Shown piece by piece: positions 1 to 5,261 of a stretch of 6,200 bases of DNA (position 1 is the first letter of the stretch; every line of letters begins with the position of its first letter). This stretch comes from Alphaproteobacteria bacterium. Lineage in GTDB: Bacteria > Pseudomonadota > Alphaproteobacteria > Micropepsales > Micropepsaceae. The notes under the pieces are model-generated. The model worked only from the letters and a program-made list of their open reading frames with translations. It made no database searches and was not told the origin of the DNA. The stretch is from assembly GCA_015654715.1 (NCBI GenBank), contig JAATGK010000158.1, forward strand, positions 1 to 6,200. Direction: 5' to 3'. A program made the translations under genes and the position numbers.

Positions 1-1304
1 CCGGCGGACACAAAACCCACGACGCCGGGCTTCAAATCGGAGGGCAGGATTTCTTCGGCAATCAGGATCGCCGACGGCGGCAGCGGGCGTACCGGTTCGG
101 CCGCATCGCCGACGAGAATGCCAAGCACTTGGCGCTCGATATCGATGAGGTCGCCAGCCCGCTCGCGCATACGGCTATCGTCCATGCTGCGCAAGGCTTC
201 CGCCGAAGCGCGCATGGCCCGCTTGAAGGCAAAGGCGGCGCTCTTGCCTTCGGCGATCTGCTGCTCGGCGGCACTGGCGAGGCCGGGATCGTCGAGCAGC
301 GCGATATGGGCCGAGAGGATGTCGCGGTGGGTGCGATCGCCGGAGGCGGCGGCGATTTCGAGCCGCGCCCGCAACTGAGCGACGGCCTCGCGCAAAGCTT
401 TGGTTTCCGCCGCGATGCCATGGCCCTGTTCGACGACGGCCATCTCGCTGACGCGAAGGCGCACTGCGGTGCCGATGGCGCGGCCCGGCGCGGCCGGTAC
501 ACCATGGATCCGGGTGGCGGTGTTGGGCGGCAGGCCACGGACGGCCACCGCTGGCGCCAGCACGCGGGGCGCCTTTTTTCCCGCAGCCGTGAGCACCGCG
601 GCGATGGCTTCCACAGCGGCCCGCGACGGCGCCGTTATCACGACTTCATCGCCTTGATGCACGCCGAGGGCCATTAAGGCGGTGGTGCTTTTGGCATTGG
701 CACGCTTGCCGCGCGCGGTGAGCGTGACTTCGCCGGTGAAGCGCTTGGCGGTGCCCGCGACCAGCGCCGAGGGGCGTGCATGCAAGCCGTGCTCGGCGGC
801 AACGATCGCTTTGCCGGTGACCGCGGCGATGTCGGTGGTGCTTTGCACCGCCGCGGCGAGCGGTACGATTTCCATCAGAAAGGCACCGGCCGCGACTTCG
901 CGATTATCGCTGCGGCGGGTGATGCGGAAGCCTTCGCCATTGGCGACGATCACCGGCGAGATCAGGCTTTTGGCGTTGCGGGCGAGGAAATCAAGATCGG
1001 CGACCAAGATCGCATCACCCGCCTTGACGCTCTGGCCTTCGCGCACCAAGGCTTTGAAGCCTTTGCCCTTCAGCGCCACGGTATCGAGACCGATATGGAC
1101 GAGGATTTCGGCGCCGCCGCGCTCGCGGAGCGTGAAGGCGTGACCGGCGAGCGCGATGATGGTGCCGTCGCAAGGGGCGCCAACGCGGCCGTCGGTCGGA
1201 TCGATCGCAACACCATCGCCCAGAATGCAATCGGCAAACACCGGATCGGGCACCTCGCCGAGCGGCGAAACCCAACCGGCCATCGGCGCCAGTACCGTGA
1301 CCAT
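1..1304 (-). CDS. ptsP: Multidomain PTS phosphotransferase EIIA(Glc)-HPr-enzyme I, 3' end outside window (partial)
   Basis: This is a cytoplasmic phosphorelay protein predicted to carry phosphate from phosphoenolpyruvate to a sugar-specific EIIBC permease. Seen: an open frame of 434 codons from ATG 1304 to the window edge. Residues 1-150 match EIIA-Glc, with H55 (structural) and the phospho-acceptor H70 in VHIGLDTV. Residues about 163-250 match HPr, with H175 in GLHARPS and the regulatory-serine equivalent S206 in NAKS. From about residue 265 (IHGVPAAPGRAIG) enzyme I begins, including the helical HPr-binding region (residues 300-400). The frame is cut at residue 434, just before the expected enzyme I GG.TSH phospho-histidine motif. 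Alanine-rich linkers join the domains. The start is supported by an AAGGAG site 5 nt upstream, and the gene lies 2 nt after the hexosaminidase stop. Family knowledge: the same EIIA-HPr-EI order occurs in the GlcNAc-linked NagF of Pseudomonas. GlcNAc as substrate is inferred from the neighbour, and the symbol is used in the broad sense for this enzyme family. Confidence 0.95.
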   Translation of the reverse strand, partial: MVTVLAPMAGWVSPLGEVPDPVFADCILGDGVAIDPTDGRVGAPCDGTIIALAGHAFTLRERGGAEILVHIGLDTVALKGKGFKALVREGQSVKAGDAILVADLDFLARNAKSLISPVIVANGEGFRITRRSDNREVAAGAFLMEIVPLAAAVQSTTDIAAVTGKAIVAAEHGLHARPSALVAGTAKRFTGEVTLTARGKRANAKSTTALMALGVHQGDEVVITAPSRAAVEAIAAVLTAAGKKAPRVLAPAVAVRGLPPNTATRIHGVPAAPGRAIGTAVRLRVSEMAVVEQGHGIAAETKALREAVAQLRARLEIAAASGDRTHRDILSAHIALLDDPGLASAAEQQIAEGKSAAFAFKRAMRASAEALRSMDDSRMRERAGDLIDIERQVLGILVGDAAEPVRPLPPSAILIAEEILPSDLKPGVVGFVSA

Positions 1305-1306
1305 GG

Positions 1307-3526
1307 CTACTCCTTGCGCAAGGGCTGGACCCAAGCGATCGACCAGACCGGATCGACCTTGCGGCGTAGAAAATTGAGGCAGAGATCGTGAATGCCGGTT
1401 TGCGGCGGGATCGTTGCGTGCAGCGTGCCGCGGACGCGCGGCAGGTTCAGCACGGCGAGCAGAGGACCGCGGCAATCGTCGCGGCGAATTTCCAATTGGC
1501 CGCCGGACGCGGCCTTTGGGGTGAGCGGGATTTTCTTGATGTCCTGCCCGATCTGGAAATTGAACGGCAGGCGCGCCACGGCGATGTCGAGGCCGCGCCA
1601 AGTGCCGAGATCGGCGCTGCGATAAATCCAGCACGGATGCATTACATTGACCATCATCACGTCGCGATTTTTTTGCGCCAGCGGCAGATCGTTGGTGCAC
1701 TGGTCCATATCCCACGACGAACGCCGGACGAGCGACGCCGGATCGAGCCGTTTTTGCGCGCTGCGGCCAACCTGTTCGCCATCAATGAATGTGGCGGCCG
1801 TGAGCGTGACGGGCAGCGTGGTTTCGAACGGCGCGGTGTACGCGGCTGAGGCATGCGTGGGCGCGGCGCCGTCGAGCGTGTAGCGGAGGATGCCGGATTG
1901 GACCTGATTGGCGAGGCTGACGCGCGCCCCCGAAGCCGCGGCCTCTGCGGTGATGGCAGGCACGAAGGCGATGTCGGAATGAACCATGCCGAGAACATCG
2001 TAACGGCGCAGCTGGGCCGGCAGGCGCGCGACAAAGCTGTTCCAATCGTGGCTCTGGGACCAGCCGGTTTCGGCCATGGCGGCGGCGCGTGGGAAGGCCG
2101 CATAAAACACGGACGGCGGCAGCGGCAAATGTTCGGTCCAGATGTTGGCCTGGACGCCGAGCAGGTGGTTCTGCAGCGCCCCTGGCGGGGCCGGATCAAA
2201 GCCATAGACATCCTGCAGCGTCGATTGCAGACCGCGGCAGGTTGGCTCGCCGTCGCGCACGGCTTGGCAATAATCGAGATAAAACGTCGGAGCGGGCGAC
2301 AGGACGACGTCATGACCGAGCGCGGCCGCTTCGCTGGCGCTGGCGATGCTGCTCCAACTCATCACCACGGCACTCGGCGGCGGATGGCCTTCGAGAATTT
2401 CGTCCCAGCCAATCTGGCGGCGGCCATGGGCCTCAAGGAAACGGCCGATGCGGGCGGTGAAATAGCCCTGCAGCGCCTTGGTGTCTTTGACGCCGAGTGT
2501 GCGCAGGCGCTGCTGCACCTCCGGCGAGGCGTTCCACTGATCCTTGGGCGCCTCGTCGCCGCCGGTGTGGATGTAAGGCGAAGGAAACAGCGCCATCACT
2601 TCGGTGAGAACGTCTTCGAGGAACGCGAAGGTCGCGTCGTTCACATTATATAGATAGGGGAACACGCCCCAATCGCCCGAAGGCCCCTTGGGCACATGGC
2701 GGACCGAAGCAAGTTTGGGATAGGCTGCAATCGCCGCCAGCGCGTGCCCGGGCATCTCGATTTCCGGCACGATGGTGATGGCGCGCGCCTTGGCGTAAGC
2801 GACGATGTCGCGTATCTGAGACTGCGTATAAAAGCCGCCGTAACGGCCCTCGCGGCGGTTATGGCGAAAAGCACCGAGCTTCGTCAAACGCGGATATTTC
2901 TTGATCTCGATCCGCCAACCTTGATCGTCGGCCAAATGCCAATGCAACACGTTCAATTTGTGCAGTGCCATGGCGTCGAGCAACGCCTTGACGGCGTCTG
3001 GCGGCTGGAAGTGGCGGGCGGAATCGAGCATCAGGCCGCGCCACGCAAAGCGCGGGGCGTCGTCGATGGTAACGGCGGGAATATCGATCACGCCGGTGGC
3101 GCCGGTTTGCTCGGTCGCGAGCTGGAACAGCGTGACGGCGCCATAATAAAGACCGGCGTCGGAGGCGGCCGCGATTTCAATGCCGGAGGGCGTGACGGTG
3201 AGGCGATAGCCCTCGCCGGTGGGCGCATCGGCACGGCGCAGGACGATGGCAGGCGCCGCGACAGCAGTGCTGCGGGCGAGCCTCAAGCCGCGCGCGCGGG
3301 CGATCCAACCCGCCAGACTGTCAGCGGCAAAGCCGCACGGCGCATCATTCGTCTTCGTACAGATGATCGCCGTTGCCGGCGCAAGCCGGAACGTGCCCTC
3401 GCCCCGCGTCAGCGCGGCGGGCTGAGGGATCAGGCTGATATCGGCAGCCGAAGCGCCAAAAAGCGGCAAGGCGGCGAGAACGACTGCCGTCAATCGCAAT
3501 CGAAAGAGCATCTTGGCGGGTCGCAT
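1307..3526 (-). CDS. Secreted GH20 beta-N-acetylhexosaminidase (chitobiase-like) with extra C-terminal domain
   Basis: The 739-residue enzyme should release terminal GlcNAc (or GalNAc) from chitooligosaccharides by substrate-assisted catalysis. A Sec signal peptide has basic MRPAKMLFRLRL, a hydrophobic stretch and likely cleavage after ASA (residue 27). Residues 29-150 form the GH20 N-terminal domain and 157-505 the catalytic barrel. Seen: R163 (WRGLMLD), HWHLADDQGW (195-204), the catalytic pair D324-E325 in HTGGDEAP, and active-site aromatics W374 (GWDE), W391, Y416 (YLDY) and W463 (NIWTE). Residues 525-590 resemble the Fn3-like chitobiase C-terminal domain (YTLDGAAPT). Residues 600-739 form a further domain, ending in a pattern (GIHDLCLNF, DPVWSIAWVQ) that recalls CBM6-like beta-sandwiches; this assignment is tentative. 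There are eight cysteines (56/64, 420/430, 610, 632, 685, 716), compatible with periplasmic disulfides. Start: ATG 3526 is chosen for the longer basic n-region; ATG 3511 (MLFRL) is a real alternative, and neither has a clear Shine-Dalgarno site. It is probably transcribed with the PTS gene. Confidence 0.96.
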   Translation of the reverse strand: MRPAKMLFRLRLTAVVLAALPLFGASAADISLIPQPAALTRGEGTFRLAPATAIICTKTNDAPCGFAADSLAGWIARARGLRLARSTAVAAPAIVLRRADAPTGEGYRLTVTPSGIEIAAASDAGLYYGAVTLFQLATEQTGATGVIDIPAVTIDDAPRFAWRGLMLDSARHFQPPDAVKALLDAMALHKLNVLHWHLADDQGWRIEIKKYPRLTKLGAFRHNRREGRYGGFYTQSQIRDIVAYAKARAITIVPEIEMPGHALAAIAAYPKLASVRHVPKGPSGDWGVFPYLYNVNDATFAFLEDVLTEVMALFPSPYIHTGGDEAPKDQWNASPEVQQRLRTLGVKDTKALQGYFTARIGRFLEAHGRRQIGWDEILEGHPPPSAVVMSWSSIASASEAAALGHDVVLSPAPTFYLDYCQAVRDGEPTCRGLQSTLQDVYGFDPAPPGALQNHLLGVQANIWTEHLPLPPSVFYAAFPRAAAMAETGWSQSHDWNSFVARLPAQLRRYDVLGMVHSDIAFVPAITAEAAASGARVSLANQVQSGILRYTLDGAAPTHASAAYTAPFETTLPVTLTAATFIDGEQVGRSAQKRLDPASLVRRSSWDMDQCTNDLPLAQKNRDVMMVNVMHPCWIYRSADLGTWRGLDIAVARLPFNFQIGQDIKKIPLTPKAASGGQLEIRRDDCRGPLLAVLNLPRVRGTLHATIPPQTGIHDLCLNFLRRKVDPVWSIAWVQPLRKE
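1310..1315 (-). promoter_or_regulatory. Ribosome binding site of the PTS fusion gene, inside the end of the hexosaminidase gene
   Basis: On the minus strand AAGGAG lies 5 nt before the ATG at 1304. These six bases are the last two sense codons (Lys738-Glu739) of the hexosaminidase and are followed directly by its TAG stop, then CC, then the ATG. The arrangement implies that terminating ribosomes can restart on the PTS gene, so the two products are probably made in linked amounts (inference). Confidence 0.85.
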
Positions 3527-3539
3527 AGAAACGCCGGGC

Positions 3540-3567
3540 ACAATATCGGCGGCGGCCAACCCTGCAA
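3540..3567 (-). promoter_or_regulatory. Candidate sigma70-type promoter for the hexosaminidase-PTS operon
   Basis: Read on the minus strand, TTGCAG (3567-3562) and TATTGT (3545-3540) are separated by 16 nt, a fair match to the vegetative -35/-10 consensus. The predicted transcript would begin near 3533-3535. That leaves only about 8 nt before ATG 3526 but about 22 nt before ATG 3511, which mildly favours the second Met as the true start. This is a pattern match only; alphaproteobacterial promoters are often degenerate. Confidence 0.35.
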
Positions 3568-3568
3568 A

Positions 3569-3580
3569 GCGGAAATCCGC
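3569..3580. promoter_or_regulatory. Short palindrome in the divergent intergenic region, possible operator
   Basis: GCGGA-AA-TCCGC has perfect 5-bp arms around two central bases, and lies 1 nt upstream of the candidate -35 box of the hexosaminidase promoter. Such a site could bind a dimeric regulator acting on one or both divergent genes. It is short enough to arise by chance in GC-rich DNA, and I did not recognise a known GlcNAc-regulator box in the 123-nt gap. Confidence 0.25.
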
Positions 3581-3639
3581 ACCGCAGCATGCAATCGGCC
3601 CAGCACTGGTGTAAAAACATCGATGACCGTGCGCCCCGA

Positions 3640-3644
3640 AAGGA
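3640..3644 (+). promoter_or_regulatory. Ribosome binding site deciding the sulfotransferase start
   Basis: AAGGA sits 5 nt upstream of ATG 3650. The alternative in-frame ATG at 3623 is preceded by GTAAAAACATCG, without any purine-rich Shine-Dalgarno match, so the shorter protein is preferred. Confidence 0.7.
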
Positions 3645-3649
3645 TTTGG

Positions 3650-5083
3650 ATGAACAGCTACGAAACCGCTGTCATGCTGCACCGGCAGGGGCGATTCGCC
3701 GATGCCGAGCCGCATTACCTGGCTGCGCTGGGCGCGTTCCCCAACCATCCCGAGGTGCTCTACGGGCTCGGACAGGTGTGCCTGCACACCAACCGGTTGG
3801 AGGAAGCCACTTATCGATTCGAGCAGGCGCTGGCGGCGAAACCCGACCATGGCGGGGCGCTGATGGGCCTTGGCGATGCGCTGGCGGCGAGCGGACGGCA
3901 AGCGGACGCCGTTCTCATCTTCAAGCGTTTGATCAAAGCCGAGCCCGGCAACGCGGCGGCGCATTACGCCCTCGGTCAGGTGCAAAAGCAGCTCGGCGCT
4001 TTCGCCAATTCGCGTGAGGCGTTTACCCGCGCCGTGGCACTCGCGCCCGACAATCCGAGCTTGCACACGGCGCTGGCGGAGAGTGCGCCGTTCGTCGACG
4101 GCGATGCGCGGCTGGCCGCGTTGGAAGCTCTGGTACGCAACGAGGATCGCTTCCCCGACCGGCAGAAAGCCGAGCTGCATTTCGCCCTGTTCAAGGCTTA
4201 TGACGAACTGAAGCGGCCGGACGAGGCTTTCGCACATTTGGAGAAAGCCAACCGCCTCACCCGCGCGCTGCTGCCGTATGACGAAGCCGAGGTTTATGAC
4301 TTCTTCCGGCAGTTGAAAGAAACCTATACGCGCGAGGCTGTGGCGGCCTTTGCCGGTGCGGGCCATCCGACGACGCTGCCGGTCTTCGTGGTCGGTATGC
4401 CGCGTTCCGGAACGACCTTGGTCGAGCAAATCCTGGCGAGCCACCCGGACGTGTTCGGCGCCGGCGAGCTGCTTTTCGTGCAGGATCTGATTCTGGGAGG
4501 GTTTGCCGGGAGCAAATACCCTACCGACCTCAAGACGCTCGGCGCCGAGGGTTTGAAGCGCTTCGGCGGCTATTACGCGGTGCGGCTGGCGGGATTGGCG
4601 CCCAAGGCGGAACGCATCGTCGACAAACTGCCGGCCAATTTCCGGCAATTTGGTCTGCTGCATCTGGCGTTGCCGCGGGCACAGATCATCCATGTGCGGC
4701 GCGATCCGCGCGATACCTGCTTTTCCTGCTATTCGAAGCTGTTTGCCAGCGGGCTCAATTACACCTACGACCTTGGCGAACTCGGCCGCTATTACCGGGC
4801 GTACGAGACGCTGATGGCGCATTGGCGTGCGGTGCTGCCGCCAGGCGCGATGCTCGAGGTGCAATACGAGACGCTGGTCGAGAATTTCGAGACCGAGGCG
4901 CGGCGGCTGATCGACTTCTGCGGGCTTGAATGGGACGAGCGCTGTCTCAAGTTCTACGAAACCAAACGCGCCGTGCGCACATTGAGCGAATTTCAGGTGC
5001 GCCGCCCGCTGTTCAAAAGTTCGATCGGCCGCTGGAAGCCATACGAACGCTGGTTGAAGCCGCTGTTCGAAGCGCTGGGCTGA
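3650..5083 (+). CDS. TPR repeat-containing sulfotransferase family protein
   Basis: The 477-residue protein is predicted to be cytoplasmic (no signal peptide or membrane segment) and to transfer sulfate from PAPS to an unknown acceptor. Residues 3-138 are four consecutive 34-residue TPR units (3-36, 37-70, 71-104, 105-138), each with the usual G.....A...F..AL...P pattern. Residues 140-235 look helical and link to the sulfotransferase domain at 244-470. That domain shows the 5'-phosphosulfate loop GMPRSGTTLVEQIL (249-262), HPDVFGAGE with E273 where protein-tyrosine sulfotransferases place a catalytic glutamate, DKLPANF (K326), the 3'-phosphate site HVRRDPRDTCFSCYSKLF (348-365), and the C-terminal TLSEFQVRRPLF segment. 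Start: ATG 3650 has AAGGA 5 nt upstream; the in-frame ATG 3623 would add nine residues but has no ribosome binding site. It is divergent from the hexosaminidase and convergent with the receptor, so it forms its own unit. Acceptor (protein tyrosine or a carbohydrate) is not decidable here. Confidence 0.94.
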   Translation: MNSYETAVMLHRQGRFADAEPHYLAALGAFPNHPEVLYGLGQVCLHTNRLEEATYRFEQALAAKPDHGGALMGLGDALAASGRQADAVLIFKRLIKAEPGNAAAHYALGQVQKQLGAFANSREAFTRAVALAPDNPSLHTALAESAPFVDGDARLAALEALVRNEDRFPDRQKAELHFALFKAYDELKRPDEAFAHLEKANRLTRALLPYDEAEVYDFFRQLKETYTREAVAAFAGAGHPTTLPVFVVGMPRSGTTLVEQILASHPDVFGAGELLFVQDLILGGFAGSKYPTDLKTLGAEGLKRFGGYYAVRLAGLAPKAERIVDKLPANFRQFGLLHLALPRAQIIHVRRDPRDTCFSCYSKLFASGLNYTYDLGELGRYYRAYETLMAHWRAVLPPGAMLEVQYETLVENFETEARRLIDFCGLEWDERCLKFYETKRAVRTLSEFQVRRPLFKSSIGRWKPYERWLKPLFEALG

Positions 5084-5091
5084 TTTTGGTC

Positions 5092-5135
5092 GCGCAATCT
5101 GGCGGAAAACCGCTGCACACTTTTCCGGATTGCGC
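5092..5135. repeat. Bulged inverted repeat (REP-like extragenic palindrome)
   Basis: GCGCAATC (5092-5099) pairs with GATTGCGC (5128-5135), and CGGAAAA (5103-5109) pairs with TTTTCCG (5121-5127). This gives a 15-bp stem with a 3-nt TGG bulge on one side and an 11-nt loop CCGCTGCACAC. It begins 8 nt after the sulfotransferase stop. The GGAAAACCGCT...ACACTTTTCC core resembles palindromes I recall as scattered between genes in Rhizobiales and relatives; that is memory, not a search. It may also help end or protect the sulfotransferase transcript, although no T-run follows it on the plus strand. Confidence 0.75.
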
Positions 5136-5141
5136 TCCGCC

Positions 5142-5174
5142 AAAAAAAGAGCGGAGCGGCCGAAACCACTCCGC
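5142..5174 (-). terminator. Intrinsic terminator of the TonB-dependent receptor transcript
   Basis: On the minus strand, GCGGAGTGG (5174-5166), loop TTTCGG (5165-5160) and CCGCTCCGC (5159-5151) form a 9-bp GC-rich stem with a single G-U pair. It is followed two bases later by seven Ts (5148-5142). This is a textbook Rho-independent terminator about 88 nt past the receptor stop. It implies that the receptor is not cotranscribed with the hexosaminidase operon, although both are on the same strand. Confidence 0.85.
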
Positions 5175-5225
5175 GTGCCCAAAAGAATTTCGGGGAGAAT
5201 TTGCATATCGGGGAAAGTGAAGTCC

Positions 5226-5247
5226 CGGGTGCGAGGGCTCACACCCG
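5226..5247 (-). other. Hairpin just downstream of the receptor stop codon
   Basis: CGGGTG (5226-5231) pairs with CACCCG (5242-5247), then one mismatch (C/A), then GA/TC, leaving a small loop. It lies 14 nt past the receptor TGA in the direction of its transcription. No T-run follows, so it is more likely an mRNA 3'-end stabiliser, pause site or chance structure than a complete terminator. Confidence 0.45.
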
Positions 5248-5261
5248 AGACGTCTTACACA

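Noticed and set aside
129..1391. Several plus-strand open frames opposite the PTS gene.
   Set aside because: They are reading-frame shadows; the minus-strand frame carries three recognisable PTS domains with active-site histidines without interruption.
2696..3649. A plus-strand open frame leading into the sulfotransferase, which would extend it N-terminally by over 300 residues.
   Set aside because: The extension is antisense to the hexosaminidase N-terminal half, has no recognisable domain, and ATG 3650 has its own good ribosome binding site directly before the first TPR.
4930..5220. A small plus-strand frame across the sulfotransferase end and into the intergenic gap.
   Set aside because: It overlaps conserved sulfotransferase C-terminal sequence in another frame, runs through the inverted repeat and terminator, and shows no ribosome binding site or domain.
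3527..5242. A long open frame upstream of, and in frame with, the hexosaminidase on the minus strand, which would give a 1311-residue protein.
   Set aside because: It runs antisense to the whole sulfotransferase gene, its translation is low-complexity Arg/Gln/His-rich without domains, and the hexosaminidase has a clear signal peptide starting at 3526. The openness is a by-product of GC-rich codon use.
5248..5255. The 8-bp palindrome AGACGTCT near the receptor stop.
   Set aside because: It has no loop, it lies in a gene 3' end, and an isolated 8-bp palindrome is weak evidence for a binding site.
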